DNA of 64,000 bases from Gemmatimonadaceae bacterium. GTDB lineage: Bacteria > Gemmatimonadota > Gemmatimonadetes > Gemmatimonadales > Gemmatimonadaceae. The position numbers and the translations under genes were made by a program. This document shows, in pieces, positions 16,902 through 24,202 of this stretch. How positions within the stretch are numbered: position 1 is the first letter of the stretch; each line of letters starts with the position of its first letter. The stretch is from positions 1 through 64,000 of the forward strand of contig JADZDM010000021.1 of NCBI GenBank assembly GCA_020851035.1, given 5' to 3'. The notes beneath the pieces were generated by a model, which worked only from the letters and a program-made list of their open reading frames with translations, made no database searches and was not told the origin of the DNA.

Positions 16902-17881
16902 GGGACCGGCCGGCCCGTCTCCGCGCTCTCCACCGCGCGCCGCATCCGGTCCGCCGCTCCGGCCGCCTGCTGCATCGCCTCGTTCGCCTTCGCCTTCGCA
17001 TCGCGCAGCGAGGCCCCCACGTCGTTCCGCGAGTAGTCGGCCGGGATCGTGAAGTCGGCCGGGCCGACCGCGCTGCGCGAGAACCCGGTGACGCGATACG
17101 CGCTGCGCGTGGTGGTGGTGTCGCCGTCACGGATCACGCGCGACTCCTGCTCCTGGATGAGCGGGAATCCCTTCGGCCGGCTGGCATTGAGCGCCATGAT
17201 GGCCTCCGCCGCCTGGTTGCCGGTGATCCCGTTCATCGACGAGGTGAACGCCTTGTCGAAGGCCGAGAAGCCGGCATCGAGCAGCGCGACATCGTTGCTC
17301 AGGTGCACCACGGAGCTCTGCTCGGTGCGCATCGGCAGGGCGCGACCCATCATCGACATCTCGATCGTGTACCGCGTGGTGACGCGATACTTCCGCGTGG
17401 CGAAGCCGAGCACGGTCTCACCGGCCCCGAGATCCTCCACCTGGGACGAGGTGTCCTTCACCGTCATCTGCATCATCCCGCCCATGCCCCCCATGCCTTC
17501 CTTGCCGAGCAGGCCGTCCATCGTCATCACCTTCTTCGCGACCGGGTCCACCATCGACATGCGCGCGCCATCCGACTCGACGAGCATCCAGCCTCCGGTC
17601 GACAGGCCGTTGGCGGCGCCGCGCGAGAAGTCGATCCGGGCCTTGCCGTCGAGCACACGCACGGTGGTGATGGTGGTGTCGGTACCGGCGGCCTGCGGGC
17701 CCGCCGCCGGCCGCTCGACCGTGCCGGTCATCGTGACCTGGAACCCGTCGCCACTGCCGGGAATGGTCCCACCCTTCACGCTGCTGGCGCCACCGGCAGC
17801 GGCGCCGCCGTCGGCGGACTTCCCGGAACAGGCGGCGAGGGTGAGGCAGGCGACGAGCAGTCGGCCGGTACGGCGGATCAT
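16898..17881 (-). CDS. DUF4412-like lipoprotein, member 2 of the tandem family
   Basis: The 327-residue product has a lipoprotein signal peptide with lipobox LAAC (RLLVACLTLAACSG). The body contains a Met-rich loop (MEGMGGMMQM-like, in GKEGMGGMGGMMQMTVKD), the shared block VLGFATRKYRVTTRYTIEM and the closing motif FTIPADYSRND. It probably sits in the outer membrane facing the periplasm. ATG 17881 is chosen over the frame opening at 17929 because it places the lipobox at the normal distance. The C-terminal ~45 residues are Ala/Lys-rich and helical. Substrate and partner are unknown; the Met-rich loop hints at metal contact but is not proof. Confidence 0.72.
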   Translation of the reverse strand: MIRRTGRLLVACLTLAACSGKSADGGAAAGGASSVKGGTIPGSGDGFQVTMTGTVERPAAGPQAAGTDTTITTVRVLDGKARIDFSRGAANGLSTGGWMLVESDGARMSMVDPVAKKVMTMDGLLGKEGMGGMGGMMQMTVKDTSSQVEDLGAGETVLGFATRKYRVTTRYTIEMSMMGRALPMRTEQSSVVHLSNDVALLDAGFSAFDKAFTSSMNGITGNQAAEAIMALNASRPKGFPLIQEQESRVIRDGDTTTTRSAYRVTGFSRSAVGPADFTIPADYSRNDVGASLRDAKAKANEAMQQAAGAADRMRRAVESAETGRPVP

Positions 17882-17989
17882 CGACACGGGAGTCTCCGGA
17901 GCCAGGGGAATGGAGCGGGCGACCGGCACGGCAAGACATCTCGCGCCGGTCCGGACCGATCGTACGACGTCACGGAACGTGCGCGGACG

Positions 17990-18859
17990 CTACCGACGCT
18001 GCCCGGGCCGGAGCAACCGGCTCAGCTCCGTGACGCGATAGTCCGATGGTACCGTGAACAGCAGCGTGTCCACAACCTCGCGGCGCAGGCCGCTGACCAG
18101 CGACTCGGATGTGGTGGCGAGCGAGTCGGTCCCCGCGATCGAGACGCCGGTCGTCGCGCTGTGCAGGGGGAAACCCGCCGGCATGCCGCGCTGCGACGCG
18201 CGGAGGGCACGCCGCGCCGCCTCGGGCGCGCCGGCCGCGCGCGCCACCTGCTCCGCGAACGCCCCGAACCCCGGATCGAGCCGCGCCAGGCTGGCGCTCA
18301 GGTCCAGCTCCACGCGCTGCTCGGTGCGGATCGACCGCCGCATCGTGGCCGGGCCGGCGGTGATGGTGAAGCGCTGCTCGAGCACCACGTGCTGCGTCTC
18401 GTGGCCGACGATGCGCGGGCCGGCGCCACTGCGCCGGATGGTGCTCGCCACGTCGCTCACCTCGATCGCCATGCCGCCGGTCGGCATGCCGCCCAATACC
18501 GAGTTCAGCTGGCCGGCGGGCAGCACGAACACCTCCCTCTTGTCGGGATTCACCACCGACATCAGCGTGTCGCCGGCACGCACCAGCAGCGCGCCGCGCG
18601 CGCCCGTGAGCGCGGTCAGCGCCCCGCCGCGAAAGGTCACGCGCGCCACGCCGTTCCGCACCGCGACGTCCAGCGTGAGCCCGGTGCCACCCACTGCCCG
18701 CCCGCCCGCGTGCACGGCGGTGGCATAACTGAACAACCACGCCTGCGTGCGCGGCGCGGGTCGGGACGACGGCACCTGCGCCATGAGTGCCGCGCCAGGC
18801 GCGGCGATCGTGGCGAGCGCGCACAGCAGCCGACGACACCGTCGGATGGCGACGGTCAT
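17990..18859 (-). CDS. Secreted DUF4412-like protein, member 1 of the tandem family
   Basis: The 289-residue product has a signal peptide (LLCALATIAAPGAALMAQ) and the two blocks seen in the next two genes: PRIVGHETQHVVLEQRFTI in the middle and LLFTVPSDYRVTELS at the end. It starts at ATG 18859, overlapping the amidohydrolase-like gene upstream by 4 nt (ATGA). The three homologues in a row, all exported, suggest repeated duplication of one periplasmic protein. I cannot assign a biochemical role. Confidence 0.7.
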   Translation of the reverse strand: MTVAIRRCRRLLCALATIAAPGAALMAQVPSSRPAPRTQAWLFSYATAVHAGGRAVGGTGLTLDVAVRNGVARVTFRGGALTALTGARGALLVRAGDTLMSVVNPDKREVFVLPAGQLNSVLGGMPTGGMAIEVSDVASTIRRSGAGPRIVGHETQHVVLEQRFTITAGPATMRRSIRTEQRVELDLSASLARLDPGFGAFAEQVARAAGAPEAARRALRASQRGMPAGFPLHSATTGVSIAGTDSLATTSESLVSGLRREVVDTLLFTVPSDYRVTELSRLLRPGQRR

Positions 18860-19161
18860 GGCAGCACGTCCAGCTCGATCACCCCGTTCACCATGCGGAA
18901 GAGCTCCCGGGCGTCCGGCGCCGTCACGGTGACGCTGGCCACCTCCCCCCGTCGCAGCACGGCGTCCGGTGGCACGGCGCGCAGCATGGCGCCACGCAGA
19001 TCCACGACCCTGGCCGCGGGACCCGCCAGCTTGCGCACCTCCGCACTCGACCCCACCAGCGCCAGCCGTGCACCGTCCACGGCGATCGCGTCGGCCACGG
19101 GCCGCCGCGGATCCCCGGTCCGGATCCGTCCGTTGACGAGGGCCAGCGTGACCGGCGCCAC
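18856..19161 (-). CDS. Amidohydrolase-like small protein lacking the catalytic barrel
   Basis: The 101-residue product begins TLALVNGRIRTGDPRRPVAD and continues GARLALVGSSAEVRKLAG to VVDLRGAMLRA. This is the N-terminal beta-sandwich lead-in of YtcJ-type metal-dependent amidohydrolases. Where the ~400-residue TIM barrel should follow, it goes directly to a segment resembling the enzymes' C-terminal strands (GEVASVTV, RMVNGVIELDVLP). No HxH or other metal site remains. GTG 19161 lies 1 nt after the preceding stop, with GAGG just before it. Either an in-frame internal deletion left a relic, or a small beta-sandwich protein has been retained. The ATGA overlap downstream argues it is still translated. 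Confidence 0.6.
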   Translation of the reverse strand: MAPVTLALVNGRIRTGDPRRPVADAIAVDGARLALVGSSAEVRKLAGPAARVVDLRGAMLRAVPPDAVLRRGEVASVTVTAPDARELFRMVNGVIELDVLP

Positions 19162-19162
19162 C

Positions 19163-19489
19163 TCAGGTGGGGCGACGGTCCATCGAGTCGCGCAGGTCGA
19201 GCAGGATCTCGAAGTACAGCTGCTCCCGACGGTACGCGAAGTCGAGCGCGACCATCTGCGACGGATCCTCGGTGGCCCTCGCACGGTCGAAGGCTTCCTT
19301 GTACATCTCTTCCAGGTTGCTCAGAATGCGGTCGCGGGTGCGTGCCATGCGGGCCCTGTCCAGTGAATGTGGCGTGAGTCGCGGGATGTCCTGCACATCG
19401 TCGAGCGACGCGGCCGGGGCATCGGGATCGTAAATCAGCTTGCGCGCGGCCTCGAAGAAGGTCCGCCGTGGATCAGGAAACTCGACCAT
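19163..19489 (-). CDS. Small conserved-looking protein of unknown function, first gene of the operon
   Basis: I do not recognise this 108-residue soluble protein. It is charged and predicted largely helical (LDRARMARTRDRILSNLEEM, ARATEDPSQMVALDFAYRRE), with no signal peptide, cysteine or histidine motif. It ends in MDRRPT. Its ATG (19489) lies back to back with the GTG (19491) of the divergent HNH gene, with one base between the codons. It heads a five-gene minus-strand series with 4-nt overlaps or tiny gaps, so it is likely co-transcribed with the secreted proteins. Confidence 0.65.
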   Translation of the reverse strand: MVEFPDPRRTFFEAARKLIYDPDAPAASLDDVQDIPRLTPHSLDRARMARTRDRILSNLEEMYKEAFDRARATEDPSQMVALDFAYRREQLYFEILLDLRDSMDRRPT

Positions 19490-19490
19490 C

Positions 19491-19826
19491 GTGAATCGCG
19501 GGGAGATCTTCGGGCGGGACGAGTGGCGCTGCGTCTACTGCGGCGTGCAGTGTGCGCCGGCGGCACTCACGATTGACCATGTGCAACCACTGCTGCGCGG
19601 CGGGGACAGCTCCGGCGGCAACGTAGTGACGGCCTGTAGTGCCTGCAATTTACGGAAGGGACACCGTCGGCTGGCGGAATTCCTGCTCGACGAACCGGAG
19701 GCGCTCGCCAGCTTCCGTGCCCGTGCCCTGCACGTCTGGCCACGACACCTGCGCGCCCTGGACGAGGCGATCGCAGCCGAGCAGCGCCGGCGCGAGACCG
19801 CTCACCGGGGGCCGTCGAGCCGGTGA
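19491..19826 (+). CDS. HNH endonuclease family protein
   Basis: The 111-residue protein is essentially an HNH domain: VNRGEIFGRDEWRCVYCG, LTIDHVQPLLRGG, then NVVTACSACNLRK. Two CxxC pairs bind structural zinc, and the His of IDH is the general base. VNRxxIFxRD-type N-termini are common in this subfamily, which supports the GTG start at 19491. The frame opens at TTG 19440, but that would overlap the divergent gene by 50 bp. Its 3' end overlaps the convergent ferredoxin-like gene by 25 bp. Biological role unknown. Confidence 0.82.
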   Translation: MNRGEIFGRDEWRCVYCGVQCAPAALTIDHVQPLLRGGDSSGGNVVTACSACNLRKGHRRLAEFLLDEPEALASFRARALHVWPRHLRALDEAIAAEQRRRETAHRGPSSR

Positions 19827-20119
19827 GACACCGCCTCCTCCACCACCCGGCCCTGGCCCAGGTGCTCCACCACGATCCGCTCGAGCAGGGCGGACGTGAC
19901 GCCGGCGTACCACACGCCCTCCGGATACACCACCAGGACCGGGCCACCGGCGCAGACACCGAGGCACGGCGTCTCGCCGCGCTTCACCCGCTGCGGCCCG
20001 AACAGCAGGTCCTCCCGCTGCAGCAGCCGCGCGAGCTCGGCATAGAGATGGCGTCCCCGCCGGTCGGGGCTGCAGTACGTCCCGGTGCACACCAGCACAT
20101 GGCGGGCATACGGATCCAT
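19802..20119 (-). CDS. Thioredoxin-like [2Fe-2S] ferredoxin family protein
   Basis: The 105-residue protein has the four-cysteine pattern of thioredoxin-fold 2Fe-2S proteins (NuoE-C-terminal-like): VLVCTGTYCSPDRRG and TPCLGVCAGGPVLVVYPEGVWYAGV. It carries electrons or regulates redox partners; no partner is adjacent. ATG 20119 (MDPYARHVLVCTG) matches where the fold begins. Upstream codons to 20212 look unstructured. Its last 25 bases overlap the convergent HNH gene. Confidence 0.85.
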   Translation of the reverse strand: MDPYARHVLVCTGTYCSPDRRGRHLYAELARLLQREDLLFGPQRVKRGETPCLGVCAGGPVLVVYPEGVWYAGVTSALLERIVVEHLGQGRVVEEAVSHRLDGPR

Positions 20120-20349
20120 CGCCGCCCCCGTCACGCGAGACACCACGACACCGGACTGCAGGGGCGAACCGGACGATCGGAAGGCATGGCTGAAGCTACT
20201 CCCGCAGTGCATGGATGATTCCTGTCACTGGCGGGATGCCACCCCAGTGGCGACGATACGCCGTGCCCGTGCCGTGTGCCGTCGCTCGCGGGAGCAAAGC
20301 CGAGCATTCCAGTCCCGTACGCTTCGTCGTCTTCCCTCGTTCCCCACCC

Positions 20350-21261
20350 ATGCCTGACACCCTGCGCGCCCCGGACCCCGGAATCGCCGGCCGCGGCTAC
20401 GCCACCCCCGACGTCCTCGTGACGACGGCGTGGCTCGCCGACCACCTCCACGATCCCGCGCTCCGCCTGCTGGAGTGCGACGAGGACGTGCTGCTGTTCG
20501 ACTTCGGGCACATCCCGAACGCGCAGAAGATCGACTGGCACACCGACCTGAACGACCCGGTCATGCGTGACTACGTCGGCCCGGCGCAGTTCCAGGCGCT
20601 CCTGCGGCGTCTGGGCATCGACGACACCACGACCGTGGTGTTCTACGGCGACAAGAACAACTGGTGGGCGGCGTACGCGTTCTGGGTGTTCCGCCTGTTC
20701 GGCTTCCGGAATGCCCGCCTGCTGGACGGCGGCCGCATGAAGTGGGAGCAGGAGGGCCGCGCACTGGTCACGGAGCTCGCGTCGTTTGCCGCGTCGTCGT
20801 ACGTGGCGCCGGCGCGGAACGATGCACCGCTGCGGGCCTTCCTGCCCGACGTCCTGGCCCACTCGGCACGGCACGGGCAGCTCGTCGACGTGCGCTCCAC
20901 GCCGGAGTACACCGGCGAGCGGCTGCACATGCCCGAGTACCCGCAGGAAGGGGCGATGCGCGGCGGGCACGTGCCCGGCGCCCGCAGCGTGCCGTGGGCC
21001 CGTGCGGCCAACACCGACGGCACGTTCCGGTCGGCGGACGAGCTGCGCGCGATCTACGAGGCAGAGCAGCACCTGGACCCGGCCAGGCCGACGATCACCT
21101 ACTGCCGCATCGGCGAGCGGTCGTCGCACACCTGGTTTGCACTCACCTACCTCCTCGGCTACCGTGACGTGAAGAACTACGACGGGAGCTGGACCGAGTA
21201 CGGCAACGCCGTCCGCACGCCCATCGCCACCGGCGCGGACGCAGGCGGCACCCCCTCATGA
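20350..21261 (+). CDS. Thiosulfate sulfurtransferase (two-domain rhodanese)
   Basis: The 303-residue protein has an inactive N-terminal rhodanese domain and a catalytic C-terminal one. The C-terminal domain carries the active-site loop [11 protein letters not shown], whose Cys forms the persulfide; the loop composition is of the thiosulfate sulfurtransferase type, not the 3-mercaptopyruvate type. [11 protein letters not shown] and [11 protein letters not shown] are the usual rhodanese blocks. It transfers sulfane sulfur to cyanide or thiols in the cytoplasm. ATG 20350 was chosen over the frame start at 20215 because homology starts at [11 protein letters not shown]. The OsmC gene follows 67 bp downstream. 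Confidence 0.92.
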   Translation: MPDTLRAPDPGIAGRGYATPDVLVTTAWLADHLHDPALRLLECDEDVLLFDFGHIPNAQKIDWHTDLNDPVMRDYVGPAQFQALLRRLGIDDTTTVVFYGDKNNWWAAYAFWVFRLFGFRNARLLDGGRMKWEQEGRALVTELASFAASSYVAPARNDAPLRAFLPDVLAHSARHGQLVDVRSTPEYTGERLHMPEYPQEGAMRGGHVPGARSVPWARAANTDGTFRSADELRAIYEAEQHLDPARPTITYCRIGERSSHTWFALTYLLGYRDVKNYDGSWTEYGNAVRTPIATGADAGGTPS

Positions 21262-21328
21262 TGCCACGGTGCGCACACCCACCCCGCGGGTGCGCGGCGG
21301 CGGTGGCGGGACCCGGAGACGCAGGACG

Positions 21329-21796
21329 ATGAGCACTCCACCAAAGCGAGTGGCCGAGATCCGGCTCGACTGGCAGGGCGAGCACCGCTTCGACACCGGA
21401 AGGCCCGGCGGCCCGACGCTGCGGCTGGATGGCGATGGCGTCACCGGTCAGAGCCCGGTGGACGCCGTCGTGAGCGCGCTCGCCGCGTGCACCGCCGTCG
21501 ACGTGGTCGACATCATGGCGAAGCGGCGGACCCCGCTGGCGTCACTCGGCATCGACGCCGTGGGGTCGCGCGCGGAAACCATCCCCCGGCGGCTGACCGA
21601 GATCACGCTCACCTACCATGTGGCAGGCGAGGGGGTGGAGCGCGTGCACGTGGAGCGCGCGATCGACCTCGCGATCACGCGCTACTGCAGCGTGCGGGAG
21701 TCGCTCGACCCGGCGATGCCCGTGCGCTATCGCGCGGTGGTCAATGGCGAGGACGGCGCGATGCAGACCCCGGGCTCCGTCTCGCAGGACGGCTGA
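21329..21796 (+). CDS. OsmC-family peroxiredoxin-like protein
   Basis: The 155-residue protein has both redox cysteines of the Ohr/OsmC fold: ALAACTAVDVVDIM and RYCSVRESLDP. The first is the peroxidatic Cys and the second the resolving Cys. ITLTYHVAGEG is the central strand. It reduces organic hydroperoxides or related thiol substrates. ATG 21329 is chosen because codons from 21269 are a Gly/Arg repeat. Position directly after the rhodanese suggests a shared sulfur/redox transcript. A hairpin terminator follows. Confidence 0.88.
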   Translation: MSTPPKRVAEIRLDWQGEHRFDTGRPGGPTLRLDGDGVTGQSPVDAVVSALAACTAVDVVDIMAKRRTPLASLGIDAVGSRAETIPRRLTEITLTYHVAGEGVERVHVERAIDLAITRYCSVRESLDPAMPVRYRAVVNGEDGAMQTPGSVSQDG

Positions 21797-21817
21797 CGAC
21801 CGCGGTGCAGTGGAATG

Positions 21818-21844
21818 ACCGCATGGCGCAGTGGGCCATGCGGT
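21818..21844. terminator. Perfect 10-bp hairpin between convergent osmC-like and merC-like genes
   Basis: ACCGCATGGC (21818-21827) pairs with GCCATGCGGT (21835-21844) across a 7-nt loop. It lies 22 bp after the OsmC stop and 7 bp before the end of the minus-strand gene. Confidence 0.7.
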
Positions 21845-21851
21845 GACGCCG

Positions 21852-22268
21852 TCAGTGGTGGTGCGCCGGGCCGCAGCGGCAGCGATGCATCGCGCCGCGG
21901 TTCTGCCAGTGTGCGGACACCAGGCACCCGGCTGCCACGATCACCACCAGCATCTCCGCCAGCGACGGCGACGCGTGCGTCGCGCGGAGCACGGCGAGCA
22001 TCGCGATGCCGGCGGTGAAGAGCAGCAGCGGCGTCTTCAGGCCGTGCGAGCGGTAGCCCGGGAGCAGGGAGGCGAGGCCGATCAGTGTGGACGCTGCGAG
22101 GAAGATCCACTCGATCCACGGGGCGGCCAGGAATGACGCAGCGGCAGGCATCGCGCCAAGGAATACCGCCACCACCGCACAGTGCACCGCACATGCGAGC
22201 GACGCCGTGGCACCCACGACGTCGAGTGACGGCCTGACCGGCTGGCTGGTGCGGAGGGACATGCCCAT
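21852..22268 (-). CDS. MerC-domain inner-membrane protein
   Basis: The 138-residue protein has four predicted membrane helices and the MerC-type cysteine motif in helix 1 (SLACAVHCAVVAVF). The tail ends CRCGPAHHH, a Cys/His-rich cluster that could bind metal. MerC proteins were described as mercury importers, but chromosomal copies are often associated with zinc or other metal homeostasis. Neighbours are a zinc-free ribosomal L31 gene and a Fur-family regulator, and the intergenic palindrome at 22352-22367 overlaps its likely promoter. Start ATG 22268 (MGMSLRT) or ATG 22262. Confidence 0.8.
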   Translation of the reverse strand: MGMSLRTSQPVRPSLDVVGATASLACAVHCAVVAVFLGAMPAAASFLAAPWIEWIFLAASTLIGLASLLPGYRSHGLKTPLLLFTAGIAMLAVLRATHASPSLAEMLVVIVAAGCLVSAHWQNRGAMHRCRCGPAHHH

Positions 22269-22338
22269 GAATCGTCCGTCGGGTGGCGGTCTGCGTGGCG
22301 CCCTGTCGACGCCCTGAACCAGACCGGAACGGCATTAA

Positions 22339-22367
22339 TGATACCGGCAACTGATACGCGAGTATCA
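22339..22367. promoter_or_regulatory. Candidate Zur/Fur-family operator between merC-like and L31 genes
   Basis: TGATAC-GCGA-GTATCA (22352-22367) is a perfect 6-4-6 palindrome, with an additional TGATAC half-site at 22339-22344, in a strikingly A+T-rich patch. It lies 84 bp upstream of the merC-like gene and ~170 bp upstream of the L31 gene. Zur operators in several phyla have the form TGATA...TATCA, and both flanking genes are of types often repressed by Zur. Binding is inferred. Confidence 0.5.
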
Positions 22368-22536
22368 ATAAATACCGAGTGACGGGGGGCCGCAAGGGGT
22401 GGTGCTGCCCGGGTCTCGCTGGGGTCACGGGCGGCCCCTGCCATCCGGCCACCTGCCCTGCTACGTTTCGAGGCTACCCGGGAACCCGGGACCAAGGCCC
22501 TGCCCGGCGCGTGACCCCAAGACGAGATCAGCTGCT

Positions 22537-22779
22537 ATGAAGGAAGGCATTCATCCCGCGTACCACCCGGTGATCTTCAAGGACGCCTCGTCGGGTTTCG
22601 CGTTCGTGACCCGCTCGACCCAGTCCAGCGACCAGATGATGGAGTGGACCGACGGCAAGTCGTACCCCGTGATCACCATGGAAATCACCAGCCACTCGCA
22701 CCCGTTCTATACGGGCCAGCAGCGCATGATCGACACGCAGGGCCGTGTCGACCGCTTCAAGAAGCGTTACGCGCGCTGA
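22537..22779 (+). CDS. rpmE2: Ribosomal protein bL31, type B (zinc-free)
   Basis: The 80-residue protein reads [20 protein letters not shown] and ends with [20 protein letters not shown] followed by KKRYAR. It lacks the CxxC zinc ribbon of type A L31, so it is the C- form. Zinc-free L31 copies are usually induced under zinc limitation and replace the zinc form on the ribosome, releasing metal. A TACGTT -10-like element (22463-22468) is followed by a CCCGGG-AA-CCCGGG hairpin in a ~65-nt leader. Two hairpin terminators follow the gene. Confidence 0.95.
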   Translation: MKEGIHPAYHPVIFKDASSGFAFVTRSTQSSDQMMEWTDGKSYPVITMEITSHSHPFYTGQQRMIDTQGRVDRFKKRYAR

Positions 22780-22801
22780 GTGGCAGCAGGCAGGACACGA
22801 C

Positions 22802-22833
22802 GGGCGGGCGGTGCCGGATGGCATCGCCCGCCC
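22802..22833 (+). terminator. Intrinsic terminator of the L31 gene
   Basis: GGGCGGGCG (22802-22810) pairs with CGCCCGCCC (22825-22833). The stem extends inward with GTGCC/GGCAT and is followed by TTTC. It lies 22 bp after the stop codon. Confidence 0.8.
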
Positions 22834-22854
22834 TTTCGCATGCGGGCCACGATG

Positions 22855-22894
22855 CACGAGGCGGGCGATGCACGCATGCATCGCCCGCCTCGTG
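22855..22894. terminator. Perfect 18-bp hairpin between convergent genes
   Basis: Bases 22855-22872 pair perfectly with 22877-22894 across a 4-nt loop CGCA. The arms share the GCGGGCGAT core with the L31 terminator just upstream. It serves transcripts from L31 and from the minus-strand gene ending at 22932. Confidence 0.8.
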
Positions 22895-22931
22895 TGGGCG
22901 CCGCGACGAGGCGCGGCACCCGTGACTCCGA

Positions 22932-23465
22932 CTACTTGCTCAGCTTGATCGTCAGGCCGACGTTCAGCGTCGCAGCACCGGCACCCGCATCGGCATACAC
23001 CGACGTGCGCGGCGTCAGGAAGTAGCGGCCACCCGCGCGGCCGATGAAATACACGCCGCTGTTGAAGCCGCTGCATCCGATGCTCGAACCGGGGAAGTCG
23101 CAGGACACGACCTGGAAGCCGAGACCGGCGCCGAGGAAGGCGTCGAGCTTCTTCTTCGGGTCGATCTTGAAGTGGTAGTTCGCGGTCGCGCCGATCGGGA
23201 TGTACCGGAAGCTCGCGGACCCCGCGCTCCAGCTGTACACGTCGGCACTGACGCCGATGCCGAGCAGGCCGTCTCCAAGGTCCGGGAGACTCTTGAACAC
23301 GCGCTCGTACCGCCCACCGAATGAGATGCTTGCACTGCCGATGTTGCCGAGGCCGACCACACCGCCCACGTCGGAGTAGCCGAGCTTGACCTGGGCAGAC
23401 GCCTGTGACGGCGCGGCAAGCAGCACGACGGCCACTGCCAGAGAGCTTGCGAGTTTCTTGATCAT
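22932..23465 (-). CDS. Secreted outer-membrane beta-barrel protein (opacity/porin-like)
   Basis: The 177-residue product has a clear signal peptide (MIKKLASSLAVAVVLLAAPS, cleavage after ASAQ). The rest alternates amphipathic strands with Gly/Ser turns (FGGRYERVF, GIGVSADVYSW, IPIGATANYHFKID, AFLGAGLGFQVVS, GGRYFLTPRTSVYADAG) and ends in LTIKLSK. This pattern fits an 8-stranded small outer-membrane barrel. Two cysteines (VSCDF and IGCSG) may form a loop disulfide. ATG 23465 begins the signal peptide. Function unknown. Confidence 0.78.
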   Translation of the reverse strand: MIKKLASSLAVAVVLLAAPSQASAQVKLGYSDVGGVVGLGNIGSASISFGGRYERVFKSLPDLGDGLLGIGVSADVYSWSAGSASFRYIPIGATANYHFKIDPKKKLDAFLGAGLGFQVVSCDFPGSSIGCSGFNSGVYFIGRAGGRYFLTPRTSVYADAGAGAATLNVGLTIKLSK

Positions 23466-23671
23466 GTGCGGAGATGGTGGAGGGAAGACCAGCGTCTCGG
23501 GACACCGCTGTTCGGTGACCCTGGGCGTGCGAACGGCAAGTCCCATGAGCCACTTTACGCTGCGGTCACCGAGGCCGAAAGAGGCCGGTTGGAGATGAAC
23601 GCACCGATCGGCACAGCCTGCTCACCGGGACCCGGACACTGGAGATCGTCAGCGTCGGGACAGAATGCGGA

Positions 23672-24046
23672 TCAGGCCGCCTTGCATCCGACGCACCGAC
23701 CGAAGAGCATGACCTCATGTCCTTCGGTGGTGAAGCCGGCGGGGGCCAGCTTCTGGATGTCGGCAGGACACCCCTCCACCTCGAACACGCGGTCGCAGGT
23801 GCGACAGTGGAAGTGGTGGTGGTGCCCCAGGTGTGCCACCTCGTACCGCGGCGCCTCACCGGGCACATCGATGCCCTTGATCTCCCCTTCGTCCAGCAGC
23901 GTCTTGATGGTGCGATAGACGGTGGCGATCCCCATGCTCGGCACCTCCGCCTTCGCGGCCTCGAGCACTTCGGCCGGCGACAACGGGCGGTGCAGCGCAC
24001 TGAACACCCGCCGGATGGCGCCCCGCTGCTTCGTGTTCCGTTCCAT
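23672..24046 (-). CDS. Fur-family metal-dependent regulator (Zur/PerR/Fur not resolved)
   Basis: The 124-residue protein has an N-terminal winged helix (AEVLEAAKAEVPSMGIATVYRTI) and a C-terminal dimer domain with HLGHHHHFHCRTCDRVFEV and GRCVGCKAA. The latter hold the two CxxC pairs of the structural zinc site and the His cluster of the regulatory site. Neighbouring MerC-like and zinc-free L31 genes favour a Zur role; PerR or Fur is possible. ATG 24046 is preceded by GGAGG 7 nt upstream. A palindromic site at 24100-24124 lies in its promoter region, shared with the divergent Sco1 operon, so it may be autoregulated. Confidence 0.85.
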   Translation of the reverse strand: MERNTKQRGAIRRVFSALHRPLSPAEVLEAAKAEVPSMGIATVYRTIKTLLDEGEIKGIDVPGEAPRYEVAHLGHHHHFHCRTCDRVFEVEGCPADIQKLAPAGFTTEGHEVMLFGRCVGCKAA

Positions 24047-24099
24047 TCCGCCTCCGGGGCCCTGACGTGACGTCACACCCGCACCGCTCCTGACGGCAG

Positions 24100-24124
24100 G
24101 GTTATTGAGAATCAGATGATAACC
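24100..24124. promoter_or_regulatory. Candidate Fur-box-like operator between fur-family gene and sco1
   Basis: GGTTAT (24100-24105) and ATAACC (24119-24124) are perfect inverted arms around TGAGAATCAGATG in an A+T-rich patch. TGAGAATCA plus ATGATAA resembles Fur-family boxes. A separate 10-bp palindrome, GTGACGTCAC, lies at 24067-24076, closer to the regulator gene. Confidence 0.45.
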
Positions 24125-24190
24125 AGACAGTGCCCGATGGGCGAGTGGGGCTCGAGGGCCGCGTGCGCCCGCGCCGCACACCGGCACCGG

Positions 24191-24196
24191 TAGCTT
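24191..24196 (+). promoter_or_regulatory. Candidate -10 element of near-leaderless sco1 promoter
   Basis: TAGCTT (24191-24196) is followed by six bases (TCAGGG) and ATG 24203, the same geometry as at nadE and the PBP gene. Confidence 0.5.
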
Positions 24197-24202
24197 TCAG
24201 GG

